Notes: generated from the sequence alone by a model not told the origin. DNA of 64,000 nucleotides from Aeromicrobium phragmitis (GCF_003674095.1 NZ_RDBF01000003.1:124001-188000), one strand, 5' to 3'; numbered from the stretch's first letter, positions 27,022-38,080 are shown. Made by a program: numbers and translations.

Positions 27022-27809
27022 GCTTCGTCGCGTCGACGGCGCGACTGCTGGACTCGCTCGGCCAGCTGGTCGTCGGCGGGGTAGCGGACCTCCTCGAGCA
27101 CGAGGCCGTGGGGCGCCATGACTTTGACGCGGGGATCGCGCTGACGCCCGGCGAGGATCTCCGCGGCGAACTCCGGCGGGTGCCGGCGCTCGCCGACGGC
27201 CACGAGGCAGCCCATGAGCGAGCGCACCATGGAATGGCAGAACGCGTCGGCGCGCACGGTGGTCGCCAGCGTCTCGCCGCCGCGGATCGTGCGAAGATCC
27301 AGCAGCGTGCGGACGGTCGTCGCGCCCTCGCGTTGCTTACAGAACGCCGCGAAGTCGTGCTCGCCGAGCAGGTGCTGGGCGGCGGCGTTCATGAGGTCGA
27401 TGTCGAGCGGGCGTGGATGCGCCACGATCATCCGCCGGGCCAGCGGATCGGGGCCGGTCGGGTGGTCGGTCATCCGGTAGATGTAGCGCCGCTCCAGCGC
27501 CGCGAACCGGGCGTCGAAATGCTCAGGCGCGACCGTGACCGACTTGATCCGGATGTCCGAGGGCACGATGCGCCGGAGCCGGCGTTCGAGCACGCCCGGG
27601 TGGGAATCCACGTCGACGTGCGCCACCTGGCCGCGCGCGTGGACCCCCGCGTCGGTGCGCCCGGCACACGTCACCGGGGGAGGCTTCGGAAGCCGCAGGA
27701 CCGTCCCCAGGGCGGTCTCCAGCTCCCCTTGGACGGTGCGGAGCCCGGGTTGGGTCGCCCACCCCCGGAAGTCGGTGCCGTCGTAGGCGAGGTCGATCCG
27801 CATGCGCAC
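27018..27809 (-). CDS. truA: tRNA pseudouridine(38-40) synthase TruA
   Basis: 263 residues from GTG 27809 (ATG 27803 also possible). It isomerises U38-40 in the tRNA anticodon stem. The catalytic Asp lies in CAGRTDAGVHARGQVAHVD. FRGWATQPGLRTVQGELE and HDFAAFCKQREGATTVRT are family motifs. TAGGCT at 27816-27821 lies 6 bases before the GTG, indicating a leaderless transcript. In many genomes truA follows rplQ; here it has been moved 3 kb and inverted. Confidence 0.96.
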   Translation of the reverse strand: MRMRIDLAYDGTDFRGWATQPGLRTVQGELETALGTVLRLPKPPPVTCAGRTDAGVHARGQVAHVDVDSHPGVLERRLRRIVPSDIRIKSVTVAPEHFDARFAALERRYIYRMTDHPTGPDPLARRMIVAHPRPLDIDLMNAAAQHLLGEHDFAAFCKQREGATTVRTLLDLRTIRGGETLATTVRADAFCHSMVRSLMGCLVAVGERRHPPEFAAEILAGRQRDPRVKVMAPHGLVLEEVRYPADDQLAERVQQSRRRRDEA

Positions 27810-27815
27810 CGCCCC

Positions 27816-27821
27816 AGCCTA
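27816..27821 (-). promoter_or_regulatory. Candidate -10 box, leaderless start of truA
   Basis: TAGGCT on the minus strand followed by GGGGCG and the GTG at 27809. It supports GTG 27809 over ATG 27803 as the start. Confidence 0.55.
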
Positions 27822-27850
27822 GCTTTCACCCCGCCCGGTGCTTCCGCGCC

Positions 27851-29515
27851 TCACTGCACCAGCCGTACTCCGGAGCAGTCGGGCGCCGAGACCATCTCCA
27901 CGTCTGCGAGGCCGATCTGGATGCCCAATGCATCGAGCGTGGGCAGCAGGACGGCCGAAAGCAGCGGGTCGAGCGTGGAGTCGACGAGGGGGACGACGAG
28001 TCCGGTCAGCAACGCGGCGAGGACCGGATCGACCAGCCCGCCGATGACGCCCAGCAGGCTGTTCTGGTTCGCCGAGAGGCTCACGCCGGGATCGTTGAGT
28101 CGGAGGGTTCCTCCTGGCCCGACGACCACCGGGCCGGGAAGCGCCCCCTCGGGAAAGGCGAACGTCGCGCTCTGCGCACCGGGCGCCACGGTCGCACCGA
28201 GACTGACATCGAGCGAGACGTGTCCGATTCCCACGAGGTTGAGGAGCAGGCCGAGTCCGTCACCCAGGGGACCGAGGACGCGGAGGAACTGCGAGGTGGT
28301 CAGCAGCACCTGGGCCGTCGGATCCGCCGGAAGCAGGCCGGACCTCTGGACCTGGACGAGTCCCGTCAGGACGTCGAGGGTCACTTCCGGCACTGCCTCG
28401 CAGCGCAACTCCCGCAGCGTGGCGGTGGCGTCGGCCACGTGGACGCCGAGGTTCAGTCTGACGGCGGCGAGGTCGACGGCATTCACGTCACCGGCCAGAT
28501 CGACGCGGATCTGGGCCGAGCGCGCCGACGTTCCCGGCCCGCCGCAGGCGATCCGCGGCGGCTCGATGATCGTGACGCGGGCGGTGGCATCGACGAGGTT
28601 GGCCGGCAGGCTCACCCCCAGCGCCGGAATGTCCACGGCGTGCCCCTGGTGGGCGGCGAGGACCGCGGCGGTGATCAGGTCGAAGACGTCGAGCTCTGCG
28701 CCGAGGGCGGACCCGGCGCCGGTCGCGACGGCGAGGATGTCGGCCACGTTCAGGGTGAGGGTCCCGAGCTGAAGACCGACCGCCCGCAGTACGCCGGCCT
28801 CCACCACGTGACCGTCCTGCCCCAGGACCTCAGCGGACGCGAGGAACAGGTCGCGGAGCGCGAGTGCGGGAAGGGCCGCGAGTTCCTGGGGCGTACCGAC
28901 ACCGAGCTCCGCGGCGAGATCGAGCAAGGGGACGGCGAGCCCCTTGACGCCGATGAGGCCCGCGTCGTCGGCCACGCCGAGTTCGACCCGCAAGAGGTGA
29001 TCGAGCAACGGTCCGAGCGCGCTGCGGGAGCTGTCGAGCGCCAGCCCGCGGGCCCCCACCGCGAAGCACACGGCCGGGTCGGCGTTGGTCGCGACCGCCG
29101 AGCGTTCCTGAGTGTCCGAGGACGGCCCCCCGACGACGCTGGTGAACGTGTAGCCGACGGTCGTCGCGGCAGTGACCTTGACCGCCGTGCATCCCGACGC
29201 CGACGACGGACGCTCGGTGAACGTCCCCGTCGTCGGGTCCAGCACCCCGCCGACCACCACGGGGGTGGCGCGCGTGCCGATCGCCTGGGTCTGCCGATCC
29301 GCAGCAGAGCGCGCGGCCGCGGTGAGCCGGGTGCGGTCGCAACTCGGCAACTCGCGGGCGGCGTCAAGGGCGGCGAGATCGGACACCGCCTGCATGTCCC
29401 GTGCGGCGATCCGACTCATGGCGATGTCGACGGCGAAGGCCGCCACCGTCATGCACACGACGAGCACGAGGACCGCGAGCACCGCGAAGGCCCCGTGCTC
29501 GTCTCGGCGTCGCAT
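27851..29515 (-). CDS. TadG-like pilus-associated protein, large
   Basis: 554 residues from ATG 29515, inside the TadE stop (TGATG). Residues 1-60 are a Flp-pilus/TadG type N-terminus: RRRDEHGAFAVLAVLVLVV, one transmembrane segment, then SRIAARDMQAVSDLAALDAAR, the usual helix after it. The remaining 450 residues are extracytoplasmic, rich in Leu, Val and Ala, with loosely repeated LPLLDLAAEL/LTGLVVPLV-like stretches, and no known catalytic motif. Much longer than typical TadG. No tadA, tadB, tadC or flp gene is in the window, so the secretion machinery must be elsewhere. Confidence 0.7.
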   Translation of the reverse strand: MRRRDEHGAFAVLAVLVLVVCMTVAAFAVDIAMSRIAARDMQAVSDLAALDAARELPSCDRTRLTAAARSAADRQTQAIGTRATPVVVGGVLDPTTGTFTERPSSASGCTAVKVTAATTVGYTFTSVVGGPSSDTQERSAVATNADPAVCFAVGARGLALDSSRSALGPLLDHLLRVELGVADDAGLIGVKGLAVPLLDLAAELGVGTPQELAALPALALRDLFLASAEVLGQDGHVVEAGVLRAVGLQLGTLTLNVADILAVATGAGSALGAELDVFDLITAAVLAAHQGHAVDIPALGVSLPANLVDATARVTIIEPPRIACGGPGTSARSAQIRVDLAGDVNAVDLAAVRLNLGVHVADATATLRELRCEAVPEVTLDVLTGLVQVQRSGLLPADPTAQVLLTTSQFLRVLGPLGDGLGLLLNLVGIGHVSLDVSLGATVAPGAQSATFAFPEGALPGPVVVGPGGTLRLNDPGVSLSANQNSLLGVIGGLVDPVLAALLTGLVVPLVDSTLDPLLSAVLLPTLDALGIQIGLADVEMVSAPDCSGVRLVQ

Positions 29516-29946
29516 CAGCCGGTCCTCACCGATGTCTGATAGCTGAGCGCGGACGGATAGGGCAGGAACGGCATCGGAAGCAGGTTGTGGGCGCCGTAGT
29601 CGTAGGAGAGGTCGACGGTGACCTCGCCGGACGCCACGGTCACCGCGCATCGGCCGGCATCGGCTCCCGCACGTTTCAGCACGCCGTCCTCGCAGGTGAC
29701 GCCGTATGAGGTGAGTGCCTTGTCGATGGATTCCCAGCCGTAGGACCGTCGGTCCGCGTCGCTCACCGAGGTGTCCGCGACGATTGCCGCAGCGCGCGCT
29801 CCCTCAGCGGCGGCCTGGCTCACCGCCTGCCGGAAGCTCAGCATCCACCCGTAGCTGATGATGCCGAACAGCAGGACCAGGAACACCGGCACGAGCAGGG
29901 CGAACTCGACGACCGCGGCCCCGCGATCGCGGCGTCGACCGAACAC
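29515..29946 (-). CDS. TadE family pilus-assembly protein
   Basis: 143 residues, GTG start with GGGAGGG upstream. RDRGAAVVEFALLVPVFLVLLFGIISYGWML is the TadE signature: a prepilin-like cleavage zone with Glu at the +5 type position, then a single transmembrane segment. SFRQAVSQAAAEGARAAA is the conserved helix after it. TadE is a pseudopilin of the Flp/Tad system. It is translated together with the TadG-like gene. Confidence 0.85.
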   Translation of the reverse strand: MFGRRRDRGAAVVEFALLVPVFLVLLFGIISYGWMLSFRQAVSQAAAEGARAAAIVADTSVSDADRRSYGWESIDKALTSYGVTCEDGVLKRAGADAGRCAVTVASGEVTVDLSYDYGAHNLLPMPFLPYPSALSYQTSVRTG

Positions 29947-30032
29947 GGGTTCCCTCCCTCATGCGTGACTCCCTGGGGCAGAAGCTACCGCTCGGGCGGG
30001 CCGCCTGTCCCGAAAACGGCGCAATACGCGAA

Positions 30033-30069
30033 GCGGGGAGGATCGCCGTCGGCCGGCGATCCTCCCCGC
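30033..30069 (-). terminator. Hairpin terminator after gltA
   Basis: Perfect 16-bp stem (GCGGGGAGGATCGCCG at 30033-30048, complement 30054-30069) with a 5-base loop, 32 bases beyond the gltA stop on the minus strand. It separates gltA from the TadE-TadG pair downstream. Confidence 0.8.
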
Positions 30070-30101
30070 TGCGGGAGGTTTCTCTTCGTCTCCTGGTGGT
30101 C

Positions 30102-31397
<1,296 letters not shown>

Positions 31398-31509
31398 GTT
31401 GGGTCTCCTGTGACGAAAGACGGTCGCGCTGCCCGTGGTGGAGCAGCACCTCTAACCTAGTGGTCGCGCTCACACGATGCGATCGTGGGTCCATCTCCAG
31501 CACCCCGTT

Positions 31510-31539
31510 TTGACCGCGCTGGGGTCCGCCGGTTATTCT
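31510..31539 (+). promoter_or_regulatory. Promoter of the rplM-rpsI operon
   Basis: TTGACC (31510-31515), 18-base spacer, TATTCT (31534-31539). One of the best consensus promoters in the window; about 75 bases of leader to rplM. Divergent from gltA. Confidence 0.75.
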
Positions 31540-31619
31540 TGACAGTCGTGGTGCCCGTGGCCGACGAGCCGGGTGCACCCTCCTTGAACCCAGTACCAGA
31601 CAAGCGAGAAGGTCACGCC

Positions 31620-32063
31620 GTGCGCACGTACAGCCCGAAGCCTGCTGACATCGACCGTCGGTGGCACGTCATCGATGCCGAGGACGTCGTTCTCGGCCGT
31701 CTCGCCGTCCAGGCGGCGACGCTGCTGCGCGGCAAGCACAAGCCGACCTACGCGCCCCACGTCGACAATGGCGACTTCGTCATCATCGTCAACGCCGAGA
31801 AGGTCGCCCTGTCGGGCAACAAGCGCGGCGACAAGAACGTCTACCGCCACAGCGGGTACCCCGGTGGTCTGAAGCAGATCGCCTACGGCGACCTGCTCAC
31901 CAAGGACGCCCGCAAGGCCATCGAGAAGTCGGTGCGCGGCATGCTCCCCAAGAACCGCCTGGGCCGTCAGCTCATCACGAAGCTGAAGGTCTACGCCGGC
32001 CCGGATCACCCGCATGCCGCCCAGAAGCCCCAGCCGTTCGAGATCACGCAGATCTCCCAGTAA
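31620..32063 (+). CDS. rplM: 50S ribosomal protein L13
   Basis: 147 residues from GTG 31620 ([20 protein letters not shown]), with GAGAAGG upstream. [28 protein letters not shown] and [31 protein letters not shown] are diagnostic. An early 50S assembly protein. The in-frame ATG at 31485 precedes the promoter -10 and is rejected. rpsI follows after 20 bases. Confidence 0.97.
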   Translation: MRTYSPKPADIDRRWHVIDAEDVVLGRLAVQAATLLRGKHKPTYAPHVDNGDFVIIVNAEKVALSGNKRGDKNVYRHSGYPGGLKQIAYGDLLTKDARKAIEKSVRGMLPKNRLGRQLITKLKVYAGPDHPHAAQKPQPFEITQISQ

Positions 32064-32083
32064 GCGAGAAGAGCAGGTACATC

Positions 32084-32581
32084 GTGGCTGAGTCCACCAC
32101 CGAAGAGGTCGAGTACACCACCAACACCGAGGGCGTCGCCTACACCTCGGAGACCGTGGCGAGCGTCGGCTCGTCCGACAAGCCGTCCATCATCGCGCCC
32201 GCCGGCGCGACCGGTCGCCGCAAGGAGGCCGTTGCGCGAGTGCGCATCGTCCCGGGCACCGGCACCTGGACGGTCAACGGCAAGCCGCTCGAGGAGTACC
32301 TGCCCAACAAGCTGCACCAGCAGATCGCCAAGGAGGCGCTCGCGTCGACGGGTCTCGAGGGCAGCTTCGACGTCATCGCGCGCGTCAACGGCGGTGGCAT
32401 GACCGGCCAGGCTGGCGCGCTGCGCCTCGGTGTGGCTCGTGCTCTCAACGCCGTCGACGTCGAGGCCAACCGCCCGACGTTGAAGAAGGCCGGCCTGCTC
32501 ACCCGCGACGCGCGGATCAAGGAGCGCAAGAAGGCTGGCCTCAAGAAGGCCCGTAAGGCTCCGCAGTACAGCAAGCGCTGA
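32084..32581 (+). CDS. rpsI: 30S ribosomal protein S9 with N-terminal extension
   Basis: 165 residues from GTG 32084; the usual S9 is about 130. The first 40 residues ([20 protein letters not shown]...) are acidic and Thr-rich, and the S9 fold begins at [25 protein letters not shown]. The C-terminus ends in the invariant [12 protein letters not shown], which touches P-site tRNA. Similar acidic N-termini are common in actinobacterial S9. Confidence 0.96.
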   Translation: MAESTTEEVEYTTNTEGVAYTSETVASVGSSDKPSIIAPAGATGRRKEAVARVRIVPGTGTWTVNGKPLEEYLPNKLHQQIAKEALASTGLEGSFDVIARVNGGGMTGQAGALRLGVARALNAVDVEANRPTLKKAGLLTRDARIKERKKAGLKKARKAPQYSKR

Positions 32582-32588
32582 CCCGTCC

Positions 32589-33935
32589 GTGGGCCGAATC
32601 TTCGGTACCGACGGAGTTCGGGGTCTGGCGAACAGGGACCTGACCGCCGAACTCGCGGTCGATCTCTCCGTCGCCGCCGCCCACGTGTTGGGGGAGGCCG
32701 GCGCCTTCGCCGACCAGCGGCCCACGGCCGTCGTCGCCCGCGATCCTCGCGCCTCGGGGGAGTTTCTCGAGGCCGCGGTGGTCGCGGGTTTGGCGTCCGC
32801 GGGGGTGGATGTCCACCGGCTCGGTGTCGTGCCGACTCCGGGCACGGCGTACCTGACCGCCCTGCTGGCGGCGGACATGGGCGTCATGATCTCGGCGAGC
32901 CACAACCCGATGCCCGACAACGGCATCAAGTTCCTCGCGCGCGGCGGACACAAGCTCGCCGACGAGATCGAAGAAGCCATCGAGCGGCGCCTGGGCGAGC
33001 CGTGGGACCGGCCGACCGGCGGTCACGTCGGGCGCGTCGGTGACAGCCACGCGGGTCTCGGCGCCTACGTCAAGCACCTGGCGGGCAGCGTCGACGAGCG
33101 CCTCGAGGGACTCAAAGTCGTCCTCGACTGCGCGAACGGCGCCGCCGTCGAGGCCGCGCCGGAGGCGTTTCGGAGCCTCGGCGCCGAGGTCGTCGCGATC
33201 CACGCCGAGCCCGACGGGCTGAACATCAACGAGCGCTGTGGCTCGACCCACCCGGAGGACCTCCAGCGGGCGGTCGTCGAACAGGGCGCTGATGTGGGAT
33301 TCGCCTTCGACGGCGACGCGGACCGCTGCCTGGCGGTGGACGCGCGCGGCAACCTCGTCGACGGCGACCAGATCCTGGCCATCCTCGCGCTGCGCGCTCA
33401 GCGCGACGGTCGGCTGGAGCACGACACCGTGGTCGCCACGGTGATGAGCAACCTCGGGCTCTCCTTGGCGCTCGACGCCGCCGGTCTCCATCTCGTGCGG
33501 ACGTCGGTCGGCGACCGTTATGTGCTCGAGGCGATGCGGGCGGGCGGCTTCAGCCTGGGTGGCGAGCAGTCCGGGCATGTGATCATGAGCGAATTCGCCA
33601 CGACGGGCGACGGCACGCTGACCGCGGTGCACTTGGCGGCCGAGATGGTCAACTCGGGTCGACCGATGAGCGATCTCGCCGCGGTCGTGACCCGCCTGCC
33701 GCAGGTGCTGGTCAACGTCGCCGACGTCGACAAGTCCCGCGCCGGTACGGACCCCGTGGTGCAGGGCGAGATCGCGGCGGCGACCGCCAAACTCGGCGAC
33801 ACCGGACGCGTCCTGCTCCGTCCCTCCGGCACCGAACCGGTCGTTCGCGTGATGGTCGAGGCCCCCACGGAGTCCGAGGCGACCGAGGTGGCGGGCCACC
33901 TGGCCGACGTCGTCCGCACCACGCTCGCGCTCTGA
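32589..33935 (+). CDS. glmM: Phosphoglucosamine mutase
   Basis: 448 residues, GTG start 8 bases after rpsI. It converts glucosamine-6-phosphate to glucosamine-1-phosphate for UDP-GlcNAc and peptidoglycan. The phospho-Ser loop is [16 protein letters not shown], the Mg loop [11 protein letters not shown] and the phosphate-binding loop [14 protein letters not shown]. The order rplM-rpsI-glmM is conserved in actinobacteria, and glmS, the preceding step, is 4.2 kb downstream. Confidence 0.98.
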   Translation: MGRIFGTDGVRGLANRDLTAELAVDLSVAAAHVLGEAGAFADQRPTAVVARDPRASGEFLEAAVVAGLASAGVDVHRLGVVPTPGTAYLTALLAADMGVMISASHNPMPDNGIKFLARGGHKLADEIEEAIERRLGEPWDRPTGGHVGRVGDSHAGLGAYVKHLAGSVDERLEGLKVVLDCANGAAVEAAPEAFRSLGAEVVAIHAEPDGLNINERCGSTHPEDLQRAVVEQGADVGFAFDGDADRCLAVDARGNLVDGDQILAILALRAQRDGRLEHDTVVATVMSNLGLSLALDAAGLHLVRTSVGDRYVLEAMRAGGFSLGGEQSGHVIMSEFATTGDGTLTAVHLAAEMVNSGRPMSDLAAVVTRLPQVLVNVADVDKSRAGTDPVVQGEIAAATAKLGDTGRVLLRPSGTEPVVRVMVEAPTESEATEVAGHLADVVRTTLAL

Positions 33936-33958
33936 CGTACGCGGGGGTCCGGCGGCGA

Positions 33959-33964
33959 TAGGAT
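33959..33964 (+). promoter_or_regulatory. Candidate -10 box, leaderless start of the double GNAT gene
   Basis: TAGGAT, 6 bases, then GTG 33971. No ribosome-binding site is present. Confidence 0.5.
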
Positions 33965-33970
33965 CACGCC

Positions 33971-34945
33971 GTGGTCACCATCACCGCGCTCGACGTCGCC
34001 GACGACGACGTGTACGCCGGGTTCCATGCGCTCTACGCGCGGTCGATCGACACCCAGCTCGACCCACCGTGGGAGTTTCGCGAGTTGCGGCTCAAGCTCG
34101 CCGGCGACGAGTACGGTGAGGCGCTCGTACTCGTCGCGGTCGACGCGGGCGAGCCCGTCGGCGGCGCATGGGCCGAGCTTCCGCTCAAGGACAACGTCCA
34201 GAACGCGTTCGCGACGATCTTCGTCGCCCCCGAACATCGCCGGCGCGGCATCGGCTCCGCCTTATGGCGCGAACTCTCTCCGGCGCTGCGCGACCGCGGA
34301 CGCACCATCGTCGCGGGCGAGGCGGTCAGACGCGTCGACGAGACCGAGAGCGGGAGCGCGCGCTTCGCCGAGAACCTGGGGTTTCGGGTCGACCTCGTCA
34401 ACGCCGTCCGTGAGCTGCCGCTGCCGGCCGAACCGCCGGCGGCCCCCGCCCGCGACGGCTATCGACTCGTCGCCTGGCGTGGACTCGCACCCGAACAGTG
34501 GCGGGAGGAGTACGCGCACCTGCGCAGCCTGATCACCCAGGAAGCGCCGCTGGGTGACGTGCCGTGGGAGAACGAGTACTGGGACGCTGCCCGGCTCGAG
34601 CTCGAGGCGCGGCAGTGGCAGGAGAGCGGACGGGCGGCGCAGATCGTGGCAGCGGTCTCGCCGCACGGAGCGCTCGTCGGACACACTCAGCTGATCGTTC
34701 CCGACGCGAGCGACGAGGTGTATCAGTGGGACACCCTCGTGCTGGCCGACCATCGGGGGCACGGGCTGGGGCTGAGCCTCAAGGCGGCCGCGATGCGGGA
34801 GGCTGCCGATCTGCTCGACGGACGTCGCCGCATCACGACCTGGAACGCCGCCTCCAATGTGCCGATGATCGCCGTGAACGAGGCACTCGGCTACCGGCTG
34901 ATCGGGTACGCCACCGAGTACGCGATCGATCTGCCGCGGTCCTGA
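33971..34945 (+). CDS. Tandem-domain GNAT acetyltransferase
   Basis: 324 residues with two GNAT units. The first has TIFVAPEHRRRGIGSALWREL (intact acetyl-CoA loop) near residue 85. The second has DTLVLADHRGHGLGLSLKAA near residue 260, also with a plausible loop, then TTWNAASNVPMIAVNEALGYRLIG. The tandem layout recalls mycothiol synthase (MshD) and related acetyltransferases. The substrate is unknown, and I do not assign mshD. A TAGGAT box 6 bases before GTG suggests a leaderless mRNA. Confidence 0.8.
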   Translation: MVTITALDVADDDVYAGFHALYARSIDTQLDPPWEFRELRLKLAGDEYGEALVLVAVDAGEPVGGAWAELPLKDNVQNAFATIFVAPEHRRRGIGSALWRELSPALRDRGRTIVAGEAVRRVDETESGSARFAENLGFRVDLVNAVRELPLPAEPPAAPARDGYRLVAWRGLAPEQWREEYAHLRSLITQEAPLGDVPWENEYWDAARLELEARQWQESGRAAQIVAAVSPHGALVGHTQLIVPDASDEVYQWDTLVLADHRGHGLGLSLKAAAMREAADLLDGRRRITTWNAASNVPMIAVNEALGYRLIGYATEYAIDLPRS

Positions 34946-34960
34946 CTCGCCAGCGCCCGC

Positions 34961-36937
34961 TCAGGTCGTCGTGGACGCTCCCGAAGTCCGGGCATCGACA
35001 GACTCCTCGAGGGGGATGTCGATGTCGACGATCTGCGACTCGAGGGTCAACAGCACTTTGCGGGCGTGGGCGTGCCCGGTGGACGCGTCGTACGCGATGA
35101 GGACGTAACGGCCCGTCGGCGGCAGCTGGAAGGTGTAGCGACCTTGATCATCGCAGTGCACCGAACCGACCTGCTTGCCGGTGGCCTCGCTGAGCGCGAC
35201 GAGGGCGCCGGCTGCGGGCTGGCCGCCGCGCGTCACGGTGCCGGAGACGGTGAGCTCTTCGGTGAGCATCAGATGCTGTTCCACCTCGCCGCCGGTGAAG
35301 TCGAAGACCGCAGCGGTGGGTGCCCAACCCACGGCGTTGGCGATGACCACGTAGGTGCCCCGACCGGGAAGCACGACCGAGTACCGTCCGTCGTTGTCGG
35401 CCCTGCTCCAGTCCAGCTGCTCGCCGTGCACGTCGAGGACCGAGACGAGAATCGTTCCGCGGGCTTCGCACGCCCGGGCCATGCTGATCTGGCCGCGGAC
35501 GACGGCTTCCTGCTTCTCTCGTCCTTGGGCGCGAGCCAGTTCCTGTTCGTGGTGCGTGCGCCGGTCGCGGGGGATCAGGGTGGCCAGCCCGGCACAGATC
35601 CCGGCGGCGAGTGCGCCGAGCCAGAGGACGAGGTGGAAGGCCTGCTCGGAGGCGAAGGCGGCACCGGCGGCCTCGACGGTGTACGCCGCCATGATCGCCG
35701 CGACCAGCGTGCTGGCCAGTGACGTACCGATCGACCGCACGAGGGAATTGAGTCCATTGGCCGACGCCGTCTCGGTGATCGGCACCGACGACATGATCAG
35801 CGTCGGCATCGCGGCGAAGGTCAGCGCGGTGCCGATGCCGACCAGGGTCGAGCCGACCACCACGGCGGCGACCGAGTCCGCGTAGAAGACCCGGCCGATG
35901 TACGTGAGCGTCATCAGGCTCGCGCCGACGAGCAGCACCACCCGGCCGCCCCAGCGACCCAGCAGCCATCCCGAGAGCGGTGAGATCGCGACCATCGCGA
36001 GCCCCGAGGGAACCATCGCCAAGCCGGCCGCGGTGACGTCGAGCCCGAAGCCCGCTCCGATCCCGGTGGGCTGCTGAAGGATCTGGACGGTCACCAGCAT
36101 GTTCACGAACATCGCCATGCCCGCGAAGATCGAGGCGACGTTCGTGATGAGCACCGGCCGCCGGGCACTGGTGCGCAGGTCCACCATCGGCTGATTGATC
36201 CGCAGCTCTACCGGAACCCAGACCGCGAGCAGCGCGACCGAGGACGCGAGCAGTCCGATGACGATCGGCTCGCCCCACCCCCAGACGCTGCCCTTGGAGA
36301 TGGGCAGCAACAGGCACACGAGCGCCGCGGAGAGCAGCACCGCGCCGAGGACGTCGAAGCGCCCCGGCGTGCGGACCGGTGACTCGTCGACCACGACCAG
36401 CAGGGAGATGACGAGTATCGCGCCGGCCACGGCGCCGAACCAGAAGATCGAGTGCCAGCCGAGCCAGTCGGTGAGTACCCCTGCGAGCGGAAGTCCGAGC
36501 GCGGAACCGATCCCCATCGTGGCGCTCATCAGCGCCACCGCCGTGCCGATCCGCTTCGGGGGGAGCTCGTCGCGCAGAATGCTGATGCCGACCGCGATGA
36601 GCGATGCGCCGAAGCCTTGCAGCGCACGACCGATGATCATGGCGACGAACGACGCTTCGAGCGCGCAGATCACCGAGCCGAGGATCATCGCGCCGAGCGC
36701 GACCAGCAGCATCCGGCGTTTGCCGTACATATCGGCCATCCGGGCGATGATCGGCGTGCCGACGGCCGCGGTCAGCAAGGTGGCGGTGACCAGCCAGGAC
36801 GAGTCGGAGACCGAGATGTCGAGCAGCTCGGGGAAGGCCGGCAGCAGCGGGATGACCAGCGTGAACTGCAGAGCCGAGACCATGCCGCACAGGGAGAGCA
36901 CCAGAATCTTCAGCCAGGCCGGAGCACTGCGCGGCAT
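34961..36937 (-). CDS. MFS transporter fused to carboxypeptidase-regulatory-like domains
   Basis: 658 residues. Residues 1 to about 450 form a 14-segment DHA2-type exporter; RMADMYGKRRMLLVALGAMI is the motif-A loop. After a charged stretch (LIPRDRRTHHEQELARAQGREK) come two beta-sandwich modules of about 85 residues. Each has the sequence style of CarboxypepD_reg folds (VLDVHGEQLDWSRADNDGRYSVVLP and VSGTVTRGGQPAAGALVALS...DDQGRYTFQLP). An exporter carrying such domains is unusual. The predicted orientation would place them in the cytoplasm if 14 segments is right. AAGGAG precedes the ATG. Confidence 0.8.
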   Translation of the reverse strand: MPRSAPAWLKILVLSLCGMVSALQFTLVIPLLPAFPELLDISVSDSSWLVTATLLTAAVGTPIIARMADMYGKRRMLLVALGAMILGSVICALEASFVAMIIGRALQGFGASLIAVGISILRDELPPKRIGTAVALMSATMGIGSALGLPLAGVLTDWLGWHSIFWFGAVAGAILVISLLVVVDESPVRTPGRFDVLGAVLLSAALVCLLLPISKGSVWGWGEPIVIGLLASSVALLAVWVPVELRINQPMVDLRTSARRPVLITNVASIFAGMAMFVNMLVTVQILQQPTGIGAGFGLDVTAAGLAMVPSGLAMVAISPLSGWLLGRWGGRVVLLVGASLMTLTYIGRVFYADSVAAVVVGSTLVGIGTALTFAAMPTLIMSSVPITETASANGLNSLVRSIGTSLASTLVAAIMAAYTVEAAGAAFASEQAFHLVLWLGALAAGICAGLATLIPRDRRTHHEQELARAQGREKQEAVVRGQISMARACEARGTILVSVLDVHGEQLDWSRADNDGRYSVVLPGRGTYVVIANAVGWAPTAAVFDFTGGEVEQHLMLTEELTVSGTVTRGGQPAAGALVALSEATGKQVGSVHCDDQGRYTFQLPPTGRYVLIAYDASTGHAHARKVLLTLESQIVDIDIPLEESVDARTSGASTTT

Positions 36938-37122
36938 ATCGCTCCTTCGAGTCGGCGAGGTCGGTCGTCACCGTCCGGCGCGTGCGAACGAGAACCGGAG
37001 GGATCCTGCGGAGCGCGGTGCGCGTCAGCGCTGACCACCACGGGGCGCAGCGGTTCCCACCTTATCTGAGCACGACCGTGCATCGGGCGGAGCGTCAGCC
37101 CGCCGGCGAGGGGCGGGGGCCC

Positions 37123-37140
37123 GAGCGGCGGCCGCCGCTC
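37123..37140 (-). terminator. Palindrome at the coaA stop
   Basis: GAGCGGCGG followed by its exact complement (18 bp), overlapping the end of coaA. It can fold into a GC-only hairpin and may end the coaA transcript. Evidence is structural only. The 200-base region to the MFS start (36938-37138) has no gene. Confidence 0.4.
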
Positions 37141-38080
37141 AGAGCTTGCGGAGGCGCACCCACTTGACGGTGTGGTCCGAACCCTTGCGCAGCACGAGAT
37201 CGGCACGGCCCCGCGTGCTGGCGATGTTCTCGCGCAGGTTGGGCCAGTTGATGCTGTCCCACAGCTCCTCGGCGCGCGACACGGCCTGCTCGTCGGTGAA
37301 CGAGCTGTAGCGGTGGAAGTACGAGGCCGGATCGGCGAACGCGGTCTCCCGCAACCGCAGGAACCGGTTGATGTACCACCGGCGGATGTCTCGGCTCGAC
37401 GCGTCGACGTAGATTCCGAAGTCGAAGAAGTCGCTGATCGCCAGCCCTGGACTCCCGTCGCCTCGCGCACGCGCAGGCGCGAGGACGTTCAGTCCCTCGA
37501 CGATCACGATGTCGGGACGGTTGATGACGACGACGTCGTCGGTCACGTCGTACGTCAGGTGGGAGTAGACCGGCGCCTCGACCTTCTCGGCACCGCTCTT
37601 GACACTCATGACGAACCGCAGGAGCGCCTTGCGGTCGTAGGACTCGGGGAACCCCTTGCGGTCGAGGATGCCGCGCTTCTCCAGCTCGGCGTTGGGGAGC
37701 AGGAAGCCGTCGGTGGTCACCAGCGCGACGTCGGGATGCTCCTCGCGCTGAGCCAGGAGTTCGCGCAGGAGGCGAGCGGTCGTGGACTTGCCCACGGCGA
37801 CCGAACCGGCCAGACCGATGACGAAGGGGACCTTGGTGGCCTGCGGATTCCCCAGGAAGCGCTCGGTGGCGCGGTAGAGGGTGTTGGCCATCCGGACGCG
37901 CAAGCTGATCAACTGCGTGAGGGGGAGATAGACCTGCCCGACCTCGTCGAGATCGAGTTCTTCGCCGAGGCCGCGCACGCGGGCGATCTCCGCCTCCGTG
38001 AGGGGCACGGGTGAGTCGTCGGCGAGCTCGGCCCAGGCGGACCGTTCCAGCTCGACGAACGGCGTCAGCTCGCGTGACAT
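37139..38080 (-). CDS. coaA: Type I pantothenate kinase
   Basis: 313 residues from ATG 38080 (ATG 38089 is a close alternative). It phosphorylates pantothenate, the first step of coenzyme A synthesis. The P-loop is [17 protein letters not shown] near residue 95; [27 protein letters not shown] and RKGFPESYD are family motifs. It is divergent from glmS with a 55-base shared region. Confidence 0.97.
   Translation of the reverse strand: MSRELTPFVELERSAWAELADDSPVPLTEAEIARVRGLGEELDLDEVGQVYLPLTQLISLRVRMANTLYRATERFLGNPQATKVPFVIGLAGSVAVGKSTTARLLRELLAQREEHPDVALVTTDGFLLPNAELEKRGILDRKGFPESYDRKALLRFVMSVKSGAEKVEAPVYSHLTYDVTDDVVVINRPDIVIVEGLNVLAPARARGDGSPGLAISDFFDFGIYVDASSRDIRRWYINRFLRLRETAFADPASYFHRYSSFTDEQAVSRAEELWDSINWPNLRENIASTRGRADLVLRKGSDHTVKWVRLRKL

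Noticed and set aside
26931-28772. 613-codon plus-strand open frame across NUDIX, truA and TadG
   Set aside because: It spans three minus-strand genes with good motifs and has no recognisable domain.
35148-36971. 607-codon minus-strand frame overlapping the MFS fusion
   Set aside because: Same strand but a different frame from the MFS gene; Arg/His-rich with no hydrophobic segments.
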